DNA of 64,000 bases from Rhizobium sp. NFR03 (GCF_900111275.1 NZ_FOGR01000004.1:310001-374000), one strand, 5' to 3'; positions 16,916 to 26,287 are shown, numbered from the stretch's first letter. Translations and numbers: made by a program. The notes: generated by a model not told the origin, from the letters alone.

Positions 16916-19189
16916 TCCGTCAGGCAGGCGCCCGTAGGTCACCACGAGCGCTGTCATGTTGACGATGCCCCGGGTTGTGGTCGATGGCACAAGGACATGC
17001 AGCGGTTTCGACAAGCCAAGGAGCAGAGGACCGACCGCCACGCCCTTCGTGACCGAGGTCAGCAAGGTCAGGGAGATATTGGCCGCGTCGAGGGATGGCA
17101 TCACCAGAAGATTGGCCGCGCCATCAAGGGTACTCTTGGAAATCGCCCTTGCACGAATGGCGGGATTGATCGCGGCATCCGCATGCATTTCGCCATCGAT
17201 GTCGAGATCCGGCGCGCGGTTCCTCAGGATCTCGAGGGCATCGCGCATCTTCCGGGCGCTCGGGGATTTCGACGCCCCGAAATTCGAATGCGAGGTTAGC
17301 GCGACGGTGGGGGTGAGGCCAAAGCGGCGGATCTGCTCGGCTGCCATCATCGTCAGTTCCGCTATCTGCTCGGCATCCGGTTCCACATTGAGGTGGGTGT
17401 CGGCGAAGAACAGCGTGCCCTGGCTGTGGATCAGGGCCGTCAAAGCCGACACGCGCCCGACGCCGGGAGCCTTGGGTATGATCTCCAGCGCCAGCCGCGT
17501 TTCCTGCGACCAGTCGGCAGGCGTTCCGCAGAGTGCACCATCGACAAGACCTGCCTGAAGCAGCATGGCGGCGACGACGGTTGGCTGCTGGCGCAGGCGA
17601 CGCCGTGCGGCCAACGGCGTGACGCCCCTGCGCTCGACGATATCCACATATCGATCCTGAAGCATGACGAGGGTCTCGGTTTCAACCGTTGGATCGAAAA
17701 CCTCGATATGCTCGCCTACCCGTACCCGCAGACCAAGCCTGCCGATAGCCGCTTCGATCACGGACGTGCGGCCGACGAGGACCGGGCGGGCGAGCTTCTC
17801 ATCCACGATGATCTGGGCTGCGCGCAGAACTGGGTCCGTCTCCCCCGCAGCGTAGGCCACGCGTTTCGGCGCGCGCCGTGCCGCCTCGAAGACGGGCATC
17901 ATCAGCTGCGTGGAGTTGAAGGCATGCCGTTCCAGCCGACTGCGATAGGCTGGAAGATCCGCGATCGGACTGAGTGCCACGCCTGTATCCTCCGCTGCCT
18001 TGGCGACGGCGGGTGCGACTTCGAGGATCAGGCGGGGATCGAAGGGCTTGGGAATGATGTGTTCGGGGCCGAACAACAGCGCCTCTCCGCCATAGGCGTT
18101 TGCGACGGTCTCATCCGGTTCGACGCGAGCCAGCGCTGCGATGGCCGACACCGCCGCCATCTTCATCGCTTCATTGATCTCGGTTGCCTGACAATCGAGC
18201 GCGCCGCGGAAGATGTAGGGAAAGCACAGAAGATTGTTGACCTGATTGGGGAAGTCGGAGCGTCCGGTGGCGATGATGGCATCGGGGCGCGCGTCTTTTA
18301 CCAGATGCGGCATGATTTCCGGATTGGGATTGGCCATCGCCAGAATAAGCGGTTTGGGGGCTAGCAGCGGCAGCCATTCCGGCTTGAAGACGCCGGGGGC
18401 AGACAGGCCGAGAAAGATATCGGCACCGGCGATCACATCGGCCAGCTTGCGCGCATCGGTCCGGTGGGCGAACCGGCGCATGTTGGGCAGCATCGGGGTC
18501 GTGCGGTCGGCATGCACGACGCCGTCGATATCGGTCAGCGTGATGTTTTCGTGCTTCATTCCCATCGCGGTCAAGAGTTCCACGCAGGCGATGGCGGCCG
18601 CCCCCGCGCCGGATGTGACGAGCTGGACGTCCTCGATCCGCTTGCCCTGTAGCAGCAGCGCATTGGTCACGGCCGCTGCGCAGACGATGGCGGTTCCGTG
18701 CTGGTCGTCGTGGAAGACCGGGATCTTCATCCGCGATCGAAGGTTGGCTTCGATCAGGAAGCATTCCGGCGCCTTGATATCTTCAAGATTGATGCCGCCG
18801 AATGTCGGTTCCAGCAGGGCGACCGCATCGCAGAAGGCATCGACGTCCGTCGTATCCACCTCGATGTCGAAGGAGTCGATGCCCGCGAATTTCTTGAAGA
18901 GGACAGCTTTGCCCTCCATGACCGGTTTGGCGGCGAGGGGTCCAATGTTGCCGAGGCCCAGGACCGCCGTTCCATTGGTGATGACGCCGACGAGATTGCC
19001 GCGTGCGGTATAATCACGAGCGGCGGCTGGATCTGCGACGATGGCCTCGCATGGAGCCGCGACGCCGGGCGAATAGGCAAGCGCCAGATCGCGCTGCGTT
19101 TCCATCCGCTTGGTCGTCTGAATACCGAGTGTCCCCGGTTCCGGATGACGATGATAGTCAAGAGCGGCTTGGCGCACGTCATCGATCAT
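16904..19189 (-). CDS. maeB: NADP-dependent malic enzyme with phosphotransacetylase-like C-terminal domain
   Basis: This 761-residue enzyme oxidatively decarboxylates malate to pyruvate. The N-terminal malic domain shows SPGVAAPCEAI and the DDQHGTAIV motif, followed by an NAD(P)-binding domain (LVTSGAGAAAIACVELL; AMANPNPEI). From about residue 430 a phosphotransacetylase-like domain follows (ADTHLNVEPDAEQIAE; LTSHSNFGASKS), usually regulatory rather than catalytic in this family. The NADP preference is assigned from the long MaeB-type architecture, although rhizobial NAD-type Dme shares it. The position downstream of tartrate genes suits a role in channelling the resulting C4 acids to pyruvate. 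Confidence 0.93.
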   Translation of the reverse strand: MIDDVRQAALDYHRHPEPGTLGIQTTKRMETQRDLALAYSPGVAAPCEAIVADPAAARDYTARGNLVGVITNGTAVLGLGNIGPLAAKPVMEGKAVLFKKFAGIDSFDIEVDTTDVDAFCDAVALLEPTFGGINLEDIKAPECFLIEANLRSRMKIPVFHDDQHGTAIVCAAAVTNALLLQGKRIEDVQLVTSGAGAAAIACVELLTAMGMKHENITLTDIDGVVHADRTTPMLPNMRRFAHRTDARKLADVIAGADIFLGLSAPGVFKPEWLPLLAPKPLILAMANPNPEIMPHLVKDARPDAIIATGRSDFPNQVNNLLCFPYIFRGALDCQATEINEAMKMAAVSAIAALARVEPDETVANAYGGEALLFGPEHIIPKPFDPRLILEVAPAVAKAAEDTGVALSPIADLPAYRSRLERHAFNSTQLMMPVFEAARRAPKRVAYAAGETDPVLRAAQIIVDEKLARPVLVGRTSVIEAAIGRLGLRVRVGEHIEVFDPTVETETLVMLQDRYVDIVERRGVTPLAARRRLRQQPTVVAAMLLQAGLVDGALCGTPADWSQETRLALEIIPKAPGVGRVSALTALIHSQGTLFFADTHLNVEPDAEQIAELTMMAAEQIRRFGLTPTVALTSHSNFGASKSPSARKMRDALEILRNRAPDLDIDGEMHADAAINPAIRARAISKSTLDGAANLLVMPSLDAANISLTLLTSVTKGVAVGPLLLGLSKPLHVLVPSTTTRGIVNMTALVVTYGRLPDGSFR

Positions 19190-19250
19190 GGCGAGGTTAT
19201 CCTTGATATGAAAGCGCGGGGAGCGGCGTCCCCTCCCCGCGCCGTCTCCG

Positions 19251-20414
19251 TTACTCGGCGAGTTCGCGCATGACCTTGATCAGGTCAGACTTGCCTTCGA
19301 AGCCGATACCCGGCAGTTCCGGCATGGTGATGTGGCCGTCGATGACCTTGACGCCGTCCGGAAAGCCGCCATAGGGCTGGAACAGATCGGGATAGCTCTC
19401 ATTCCCGCCGAGCCCGAGGCCGGCAGCGATGTTGAGGGACATCTGGTGACCGCCGTGCGGGATGCAGCGCGACGGCGACCAGCCGAACTGGCGCAAGACA
19501 TCCAGAGTGCGCAGGTATTCGACGAGACCGTAGGACAGGGCGCAGTCGAACTGCAGGAAGTCGCGGTCAGGCCGCATGCCGCCGTAGCGCAGCAGGTTGC
19601 GGGCGTCCTGGTGCGAGAACAGGTTTTCGCCTGTGGCCATCGGGCCATCGTAGAATTCCGAAATCGCGGCCTGAAGCGCGTAGTCCAGCGGATCGCCGAT
19701 TTCCTCGTACCAGAAGAGCGGATAATCGCGCAGCATCTTGGCGTAGGCGATACCAGTTTCCAGGTCGAAGCGGCCGTTCGCGTCCACCGCGAGCTTTGCC
19801 TCGGACCCGATTTCCTCCAGTACGGACTCGATCCGGCCTCGGTCTTCATCGACAGAAGCGCCGCCGATCTTCATCTTCACGACATTGTAGCCGCGGTCGA
19901 GGTAGCCGCGCATTTCCTTGCGGAGCGCGCTGTTGTCCTTGCCGGGATAGTAGTAGCCGCCGGCGGCGTAGACGAAGACCTTCGGGTTGGCTTCCCGGCC
20001 CTTCATGTCGGCGAGATGGCGGAACAGCGGCTTGCCCTCGATCTTGGCGACGGCATCCCAGATCGCCATGTCGATGGTGCCGACGGCGACCGAGCGCTCG
20101 CCGTGACCGCCGGGCTTCTCGTTCATCATCATCTTCGCCCAGATCTTGTGCGGGTCGAGATTTGTGCCGGCGTCGTTGATCAGTTCTGCCGGGTCTGCTT
20201 CGAGAATACGGTCCTTGAACCGCTCGCGGATCAGGCCGCCCTGACCATACCGGCCGTTCGAATTGAAGCCGTAGCCGACGACGCGCCGGCCGTCCTTCAC
20301 GACATCCGTCACGACGGCGACAAGGCTCGCCGTCATCTTCGAGAAGTCGATATAGGCGTTGCGGATGGGCGAAGCGATGGGCTTTGTGACTTCGCAGACG
20401 TCGATGATACGCAT
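19251..20414 (-). CDS. tarD: D-tartrate dehydratase (enolase superfamily)
   Basis: This 387-residue enzyme dehydrates D-tartrate to oxaloacetate. The enolase-superfamily groups are visible: KMK at 180-182, metal ligands Asp211, Glu237 and Glu263, and His320 in CIPHGGHQMSLNIAAG. These correspond with a constant two-residue offset to Lys184, Asp213, Glu239, Glu265 and His322 that I recall for Bradyrhizobium TarD. The flanking DctA, tartrate dehydrogenase and TctABC genes agree. ATG 20414 follows GGAGA. Other dehydratases of the mandelate racemase subgroup are less likely given the full residue match. Confidence 0.9.
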   Translation of the reverse strand: MRIIDVCEVTKPIASPIRNAYIDFSKMTASLVAVVTDVVKDGRRVVGYGFNSNGRYGQGGLIRERFKDRILEADPAELINDAGTNLDPHKIWAKMMMNEKPGGHGERSVAVGTIDMAIWDAVAKIEGKPLFRHLADMKGREANPKVFVYAAGGYYYPGKDNSALRKEMRGYLDRGYNVVKMKIGGASVDEDRGRIESVLEEIGSEAKLAVDANGRFDLETGIAYAKMLRDYPLFWYEEIGDPLDYALQAAISEFYDGPMATGENLFSHQDARNLLRYGGMRPDRDFLQFDCALSYGLVEYLRTLDVLRQFGWSPSRCIPHGGHQMSLNIAAGLGLGGNESYPDLFQPYGGFPDGVKVIDGHITMPELPGIGFEGKSDLIKVMRELAE

Positions 20415-20478
20415 TGTAATCTCCGGTTCAGGTTAAAGACGGTGTTCGGTAATGGGCAGGCAAGGCTGGAACGGCAAG

Positions 20479-21786
20479 CTAGTGCGTCGCCTCGTGTGCG
20501 ACAGCCGTGATACGGCGAGGGATCTCTCCGCGTTGTTCGGCGATGACGGCTTCGACGGTCTCCCGATCGAGCGCGCCTTCCCATTTGGCGATGGCGATGG
20601 TCGCCACGCCGTTGCCGATGAGATTAACGACCGCCCGCGCCTCGTTCATGAAGCGATCGACGCCGAGCAGCAGCACGAGGCCGGCAATTGGAATGGCGTG
20701 GAAGCTCGAAAGCGTGGCGGCAAGCGTCACGAAGCCAGCGCCCGCAACGCCGGCCGAGCCCTTCGACGTCAGCAGGAGAACGCCGAGGATGAGCAACTGG
20801 CCCTCGATGCCGAGCGGCGTGTTGGTGGCCTGTGCGACGAAGACGGCGGCCATTGTCAGGTAGATGCAGGTCCCGTCGGCATTGAACGTGTACCCTGTGG
20901 GCAGGACCAGACCGACGACCGACTTCTTGCAGCCGAGGCGCTCGAGCTTCGTCATCATGCGCGGCAGCACGGCTTCCGAGGAGCAGGTGGCAAGGACGAT
21001 CAGGATCTCGTCCTTGAAGTAGCGGAAGAAATGCAGCAGCGGAAAGCCCGACCAGCGCGCGACCGTGCCGAGAACGAAGACGACGAACAGCGCCGAGGTC
21101 AGGTAGACGGCGAGCATCAGGTGGCCCAGCGACCAGAGCGTGCCGATGCCGTGTTTGCCGATGGTGTAGGCGACGCCGGCGCCGGCACCGATGGGCGCAA
21201 GCCGCATCACCATTCCGACGATGCGGAACAGGGCCAGGAGAAACGCATCGAGCACATCGACGACAGGCTTGCCGCGCTCGCCGATCTGCACGAGGGCGAT
21301 ACCGACCAGCACGGCCAGAAGAATGACCTGCAGCATCGCGCCCTTGGCGAAAGCGTCCACCATCGTGGTCGGGATGATGTTCATCACGAACTCGACGAAG
21401 CCGCCCTGCGTCTGCGCGGTCTGCTGGTATTGGGAGATCGCGCCGGCATCGAGCGTGCTGGCGTCGATGTTCATGCCAACGCCCGGCTGCATGATATTGA
21501 CGACGATCAGGCCGAGCACGAGAGCTATGGTCGAGACGACCTCGAAATAGAGCAGCGCGAGAGCGCCGGTCTTGCCGACCTCCTTGATATCGCCCATCTT
21601 GGCGATGCCGAGCACTACCGTCGCGAAGATAACGGGCGCCAGAAGCATCTTGATGAGTTTGATGAAGCCATCCGCAAGCGGCTGGAGCTTCGTGGCCACG
21701 TCCGGGAATGCAAGCCCTACCGCGATGCCGATGGCGATCCCGATGAGAACCTGTACATATAGCTGACCTAGCAACCTTCGTGCCAT
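20479..21786 (-). CDS. dctA: C4-dicarboxylate/proton (sodium) symporter
   Basis: This 435-residue inner-membrane carrier of the DAACS family imports C4-dicarboxylates. Family hallmarks are the serine-rich reentrant loop (ATCSSEAVLPRMM), the substrate/cation loop TGYTFNADGTCIYLTMA, and GSAGVAGAGFVTLAATL in the second hairpin. ATG 21786 follows AGGAGGAGG. It lies 64 bp upstream of tarD, so a tartrate or malate uptake role is likely. No -24/-12 sigma-54 promoter like that of rhizobial dctA under DctBD control is apparent; instead a motif shared with the tctC/LysR intergenic region lies upstream. Confidence 0.93.
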   Translation of the reverse strand: MARRLLGQLYVQVLIGIAIGIAVGLAFPDVATKLQPLADGFIKLIKMLLAPVIFATVVLGIAKMGDIKEVGKTGALALLYFEVVSTIALVLGLIVVNIMQPGVGMNIDASTLDAGAISQYQQTAQTQGGFVEFVMNIIPTTMVDAFAKGAMLQVILLAVLVGIALVQIGERGKPVVDVLDAFLLALFRIVGMVMRLAPIGAGAGVAYTIGKHGIGTLWSLGHLMLAVYLTSALFVVFVLGTVARWSGFPLLHFFRYFKDEILIVLATCSSEAVLPRMMTKLERLGCKKSVVGLVLPTGYTFNADGTCIYLTMAAVFVAQATNTPLGIEGQLLILGVLLLTSKGSAGVAGAGFVTLAATLSSFHAIPIAGLVLLLGVDRFMNEARAVVNLIGNGVATIAIAKWEGALDRETVEAVIAEQRGEIPRRITAVAHEATH

Positions 21787-21900
21787 GGCGACCTCCTCCT
21801 GGATATTCTTTGCTGACCTCCGCAGCGCAGCGCCGGACCAGCCGGCTGAGGTCGAAATTATCGGAAGGCGGCGCAAATCCCCAATGCCTAAATGATTTGT

Positions 21901-21923
21901 ATTGATGCCATTTCGGCACTAAT
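21901..21923. promoter_or_regulatory. candidate LysR-type binding site upstream of dctA
   Basis: ATTGATGCCATTTCGGCACTAAT is an imperfect inverted repeat (ATTGATGCC / GGCACTAAT) containing the core ATGCCATTTCGGC. The same core with one change is in the tctC/LysR divergent region at 26244-26256. Its position 115-137 bp upstream of dctA suits an activator site. Confidence 0.45.
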
Positions 21924-22079
21924 ATTCGGACTTTCCCTGTTGAAGTGGGTCGCCTTCACGGCAAAAAGGATTTACTTTTCATGGTTATGCCCGCTGCCGC
22001 TTTGCATCGCGGCTAGCATGCGATGCCGATCCGGCTTCAAGGTGCACCGCGCAGGCAGATGGCCCGCGCGGGTTGGCAC

Positions 22080-23168
22080 CTACCGAAGCGTCTCCGCAAC
22101 AGCCTTCCCGCACGTGACAGTGTCGGCGCTGCCGCCCAGGTCGCGTGTTCGAAGCCTGCCATCAGCAAGCACTGTCTCGATTCCTGCCATCACGGCCGCG
22201 CTGGCCTCATGTTCTCCGAGATGATCCAGCATCATCGCAGCCGACCAGATCTGGCCGATCGGGTTCGCAATCCCCTGCCCGGCAATGTCAGGCGCCGATC
22301 CGTGAACGGGTTCGAACAAGGAGGGAAATTTCCGCTCCGGGTTGATGTTTCCCGACGGCGCGATGCCGATCGTGCCGGTGCAGGCAGGCCCGAGGTCCGA
22401 CAGGATGTCACCGAACAGGTTCGAAGCGACGACGACGTCGAAGCGGTCCGGGTTGAGAACGAAATGGGCGCAGAGAATGTCGATGTGATATTTGTCCCAG
22501 GCGATATCCGGATAGGCTTTCGCCATCTCCTCGACCCTCTCGTCCCAATAGGGCATCGAAATAGAGATACCGTTCGATTTGGTTGCTGACGTCAGCCGCT
22601 TGCGAGGGCGGGTCTGGGCAAGATCGAAGGCGAACTTGAGGATCCGATCGACGCCGATGCGCGTCATGACCGTTTCCTGCAGGACCGTTTCCCGCTCCGT
22701 CCCCGGAAAGATGCGCCCGCCGACCGAGGAATATTCTCCTTCGGTGTTCTCGCGCACGACGTAGAAGTCGATATCGCCGGGTCCTCTGCCGGCGAGCGGC
22801 GAGGTTACGCCCGGCATCAGCCGCACGGGCCGCAGGCTCACATACTGGTCGAACTCGCGCCGGAACTGAATGAGTGAGCCCCAGAGCGAGATATGATCGG
22901 GCACGACATCCGGCCAGCCAACCGCGCCGAAGAAGATCGCGTCATGGCTGCCGATCTGCGCCTTCCAGTCATCCGGCATCATCTGCCCGTGCTTGACGTA
23001 GTAGTCGCAGGAGGCAAAGTCGAATGTGTCGATCCGGAGTTCGAAGCCGAATTTCTTCGATGCCGCTTCGAGAACCCGCAGCCCTTCCGGTACGACTTCC
23101 TTACCGATGCCGTCTCCGGCAATAGAAGCGATTTTGTGGATGCGGTTGGTTCTGTTTTCCAAAGTCAT
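22080..23168 (-). CDS. ttuC: tartrate dehydrogenase/decarboxylase (D-malate dehydrogenase family)
   Basis: This 362-residue enzyme of the isocitrate/isopropylmalate dehydrogenase superfamily oxidises tartrate to oxaloglycolate and often also decarboxylates D-malate. Visible are IAGDGIGKEVVPEG at the N-terminus, RENTEGEYSSVGGR for substrate binding, NLFGDILSDLG with metal-ligand aspartates, and FEPVHGSAPDIAG. The length fits Pseudomonas and Agrobacterium tartrate dehydrogenases. I prefer ATG 23168; a TTG at 23180 would abut the tctA stop. It is the promoter-distal gene of the tctCBA-ttuC group. Confidence 0.88.
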   Translation of the reverse strand: MTLENRTNRIHKIASIAGDGIGKEVVPEGLRVLEAASKKFGFELRIDTFDFASCDYYVKHGQMMPDDWKAQIGSHDAIFFGAVGWPDVVPDHISLWGSLIQFRREFDQYVSLRPVRLMPGVTSPLAGRGPGDIDFYVVRENTEGEYSSVGGRIFPGTERETVLQETVMTRIGVDRILKFAFDLAQTRPRKRLTSATKSNGISISMPYWDERVEEMAKAYPDIAWDKYHIDILCAHFVLNPDRFDVVVASNLFGDILSDLGPACTGTIGIAPSGNINPERKFPSLFEPVHGSAPDIAGQGIANPIGQIWSAAMMLDHLGEHEASAAVMAGIETVLADGRLRTRDLGGSADTVTCGKAVAETLR

Positions 23169-23180
23169 GCTCCAATTCAA

Positions 23181-24689
23181 TCAGTCTTCCTCGACGAAGA
23201 CCTCGTTGCGACGTCTCGCGATGTTGGGGAGAAAGGCGACGATCAGCACGATGACGGCAACCGTCAGAAGTCCTGCGCTGATGGGCCGGGTAAAGAAGAC
23301 GGAGATGTCGCCGTGCGAAATCGTCATCGCCCTGCGCAGATGCTCCTCCAGCAGGGGGCCGAGCACAAAGCCCAGCAGCATGGGCGCAGGCTCGAAATCA
23401 AGTTTCGACAAGGCATAGCCGAAGATGCCGAACGCCGCCATCACATAGAGATCGAAGGTGTTGGAGTTCACACTATAGACACCAATCGACGCGAAGGCGA
23501 GGATTGCCGGAAACAGCACCGTGTAGGGAACGGTCAGAAGCTTAACCCACAGGCCGATCAATGGCAGATTGAGGATGACGAGCAGCAGATTGCCGATCCA
23601 CATCGAGGCGATCAATCCCCAGAAAAGGACGGGTTGCTCGGTTGCCACCTGCGGGCCCGGCACGATGCCCTGGATGATCATCGCGCCGATCATCAGCGCC
23701 ATGACGGGATTGGCTGGCACGCCGAGGGTCAGCATCGGAATGAAGGATGTCTGAGCCCCGGCATTGTTGGCGGCCTCCGGTCCGGCGACGCCCTCGATCG
23801 CGCCATTGCCGAAGCGTTCCGGCGTTTTGGAGATTTTCTTCTCCAGCGCGTAGGAAGCGAAGGACGCAAGGATCGCGCCGCCACCCGGAAGGACGCCGAG
23901 TGCGGAGCCGAGCACCGTTCCACGGAAGGCCGGCCCGATCATGGCCTTCAGATCCGCGCGGCTGGGCCAGAGGCCCGCTACGCGTTTGACGACGGCGGTT
24001 CGCTCCATCGTCGTTTCCAGGTTCCGCAGGATTTCGGCGATGCCGAACAGCCCCACGGCAACGGCGACGAAATTCAGGCCATCCGCCAGCTCGGGCCGAC
24101 CGAGTGTGAAACGCATTGCGCCGGTGTTGATGTCTGTTCCCACGAGCCCGAAGACGAGGCCCATCGAGACCATGGCGATCGTCTTCAGCACCGAGCCGCG
24201 AGCAAGAACGATGGAGGCGGCAAGGCCGAGCACCATCAGCCCGAAATATTCCGGCGAGCCGAATTTCAGCGCGATCGAGGTCAGTGGCGGTGCGAGAGCG
24301 GCAACGACGATGGTCGCGATGGTGCCGGCAAAGAAGGAACTGAGTGCGGCGGCTGCAAGCGCCGGCCCTGCCCTGCCCTGCCGTGCCATCTGGTATCCAT
24401 CCAGAGCCGTTACGGCCGACGAGGACTCGCCGGGCAGATTGATCAGGATCGCCGTGGTGGAGCCACCGTATTGTGCGCCGTAATAGATGCCGGCAAGCAT
24501 GATCAGCGATGTTTCGGGCGAAAGCGACAGCGTGATCGGCAGAAGCATCGCAATCGTCGCGGTCGGGCCGATGCCGGGGAGAACGCCGACCAGCGTTCCG
24601 AGCAGCGTGCCCACGAAGCAAAAGAGAATATTGTAAGGCGTCAGGGCCGCGCTCAGGCCCATCCCCAGATTTCCGATGAGGTCCATCAT
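23181..24689 (-). CDS. tctA: tripartite tricarboxylate transporter large membrane subunit (TctA family)
   Basis: This 502-residue inner-membrane protein is the large subunit of a TctABC secondary transporter driven by a binding protein. It has about 11-12 hydrophobic segments and family signatures such as GVLPGIGPTATIAMLLP near residue 38, YYGAQYGGSTTAILINLPGE at about 68-87, and the second-half repeat VLPGGGAILASFASYALEK. The start ATGATG at 24689/24686 follows the tctB stop by 3 bp. Context (ttuC, tarD) suggests tartrate as cargo; citrate or malate cannot be excluded. Confidence 0.93.
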   Translation of the reverse strand: MMDLIGNLGMGLSAALTPYNILFCFVGTLLGTLVGVLPGIGPTATIAMLLPITLSLSPETSLIMLAGIYYGAQYGGSTTAILINLPGESSSAVTALDGYQMARQGRAGPALAAAALSSFFAGTIATIVVAALAPPLTSIALKFGSPEYFGLMVLGLAASIVLARGSVLKTIAMVSMGLVFGLVGTDINTGAMRFTLGRPELADGLNFVAVAVGLFGIAEILRNLETTMERTAVVKRVAGLWPSRADLKAMIGPAFRGTVLGSALGVLPGGGAILASFASYALEKKISKTPERFGNGAIEGVAGPEAANNAGAQTSFIPMLTLGVPANPVMALMIGAMIIQGIVPGPQVATEQPVLFWGLIASMWIGNLLLVILNLPLIGLWVKLLTVPYTVLFPAILAFASIGVYSVNSNTFDLYVMAAFGIFGYALSKLDFEPAPMLLGFVLGPLLEEHLRRAMTISHGDISVFFTRPISAGLLTVAVIVLIVAFLPNIARRRNEVFVEED

Positions 24690-24692
24690 GGC

Positions 24693-25145
24693 CTAAACTC
24701 CAAACCAGGGGCCAATGAGACGGACGGGAAGCCCGAGGCCGTAGTAGAAAACGCCGAGACAGAAGACGGTGATGCCGAGCGTGATCGCCATGACGATGAG
24801 CGGCTTCTGCCCTTTGGCGGCGGATGCGGCAGACAGAGTGGTGAGTGCCACTGCCGGAATGAAGCCAAATCCACGAACCGTCAGGCCGAACAGGATCGGC
24901 GCGACGATGAGGGCAGCGAGAGCGCGCAAGGGCGCGATCTGCGGGCGGAAGGCCTCGGTATCGCGAAGGGCCTTTACGCCGATCACGGCCCCGATCACCG
25001 TGATGACGATCGACAGGATCAGGGGAAAATAACCAGGGCCCATCCGGAGCGCCGATCCGACGTCCATCGTGAAGACCGACGATATGCCGAAGCCTAGGCC
25101 GACAGCCAGAAGCGTGCCGGAGGCGGCCATATTCTTGATATCCAT
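24693..25145 (-). CDS. tctB: tripartite tricarboxylate transporter small membrane subunit (TctB family)
   Basis: This 150-residue protein has four hydrophobic helices (about 10-28, 38-57, 76-105 and 115-140), matching the small membrane subunit of TctABC systems. The first half carries MGPGYFPLILSIVITVIGA, a typical TctB stretch. GGAGG is eight bases before ATG 25145. It is sandwiched between tctC and tctA in the usual gene order. Confidence 0.88.
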   Translation of the reverse strand: MDIKNMAASGTLLAVGLGFGISSVFTMDVGSALRMGPGYFPLILSIVITVIGAVIGVKALRDTEAFRPQIAPLRALAALIVAPILFGLTVRGFGFIPAVALTTLSAASAAKGQKPLIVMAITLGITVFCLGVFYYGLGLPVRLIGPWFGV

Positions 25146-25197
25146 GGAAGACCTCCGTTCAGCCGGGGGACGTCATCCCCCAGCCGAACCATCACCG

Positions 25198-26163
25198 TTA
25201 ATCTGCGAACTGACCGGCCGCCTTGATGATGGGATCCCAGCGCTTGATTTCGCTGTCGAGCTTGGAGCGGAGCGCGTCCTGCGTCGCCTGCTCCTTCGTT
25301 GCCGGAAGGGTAGCGATCTGTGCGAAGCGCTCCTTCAGAACGGCGTCGTCCATCGCGGCCTGAAGAGCCGAGGTCAGCTTGTCCGTGATCTCCTTCGGGG
25401 TGCCCTTGGGCGCATAGAGGCCATGCCAGACACCGAGCTTGAATTCGGGCATTCCAGCCTCGGTCGTCGTGGGCACGTCAGGCAGCGTGGCGGCCCGTGT
25501 TTCTCCCGTCATCGCATAGGCCTTGACCTGTTTCTGCGTGATCGGGCCGACGGTGTTCGTCGCCTGGTCGCAGGTCATGTCGATCTGGCCGCCCAGCAGG
25601 TCGGTCATGATCGGGCCATTTCCCTTATAGGGAACGGTGGTCATCTGCGTGCCCATCAGGGACATGAACAGCGTTCCGCAGAGGTGGGACGCAGCCCCGA
25701 TCCCGGCATGAGCATAGGTGATCTGGGTGCTGTTCTGCTTGATGTAGGCGACGAGTTCCTGAAAGGTCCCGGCCGGAAAATCGTTGCGCGCGACGACGGT
25801 CATCGGGGCGTCGCTCACGAGGCCGATGGGCTCGAAGGCCTCCATCGGCTTGTAGGGCAGCTGCCTGTAAAGGGCTGGAGCCGTGGCCATGCCGATGTGA
25901 TGGACGAGGATCGTATAGCCGTCCGGGTCGGCATCCGCGACACGGCGCGCGCCGATCGTTCCGCCCGCTCCTGCGACGTTCTCCACGAGTATCTGCTGGC
26001 CGAGGGACTTCGACATCGCATCGGCGGTCAGGCGGGCAATGGTATCGGTCGGCCCGCCCGCGGCGTATGGGACCACCATGAAGATATTGCGTTCCGGGTA
26101 ATCGGCCGCAAAAACCGGGGTGACGGATAGCGTCAATGCAGCTATGATTGGTATTAGTTTCAT
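25198..26163 (-). CDS. tctC: tripartite tricarboxylate transporter substrate-binding protein (TctC/Bug family)
   Basis: This 321-residue periplasmic protein delivers a carboxylate to TctAB. ATG 26163 follows GGAGGAAG and gives a Sec signal peptide (MKLIPIIAALTLSVTPVFA). Bug-family features follow: MVVPYAAGGPTDTIAR in the first binding loop, YKGNGPIMTDLLGGQIDM in the second, and GAGGTIGA. The operon with ttuC implies tartrate as ligand, although close Bug proteins bind many di- and tricarboxylates. The longer upstream frame is rejected because it runs antisense through the LysR gene. Confidence 0.93.
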   Translation of the reverse strand: MKLIPIIAALTLSVTPVFAADYPERNIFMVVPYAAGGPTDTIARLTADAMSKSLGQQILVENVAGAGGTIGARRVADADPDGYTILVHHIGMATAPALYRQLPYKPMEAFEPIGLVSDAPMTVVARNDFPAGTFQELVAYIKQNSTQITYAHAGIGAASHLCGTLFMSLMGTQMTTVPYKGNGPIMTDLLGGQIDMTCDQATNTVGPITQKQVKAYAMTGETRAATLPDVPTTTEAGMPEFKLGVWHGLYAPKGTPKEITDKLTSALQAAMDDAVLKERFAQIATLPATKEQATQDALRSKLDSEIKRWDPIIKAAGQFAD

Positions 26164-26243
26164 TTTCTTCCTCCATTTGCCGTCGTCTCCAACAACGGCA
26201 CTCCTCAATGCAACACAGTCGCGAACAAGCGATTGACGGTCCA

Positions 26244-26256
26244 ATGCCGTTTCGGC
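26244..26256. promoter_or_regulatory. candidate LysR-type binding core between tctC and the LysR gene
   Basis: ATGCCGTTTCGGC, followed by TTCAAT, sits in the 124-bp divergent region. It matches ATGCCATTTCGGC upstream of dctA (21905-21917) at 12 of 13 positions. The position between the regulator and its presumed target is typical of LysR autoregulation. Confidence 0.45.
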
Positions 26257-26287
26257 TTCAATTGGTGCCGTAAGTGAGGGGATGAGG

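Noticed and set aside
21787-22079. Possible sigma-54 promoter upstream of dctA
   Set aside because: I looked for TGGCAC-N5-TTGCA on the minus strand and found only partial matches such as TGGCATCAATACAA without a GC element at the right spacing.
22893-25097. 734-codon open frame antisense to ttuC, tctA and tctB
   Set aside because: The product is rich in Arg, Gln, Asp and His with no domain, a typical antisense shadow of GC-rich membrane protein genes.
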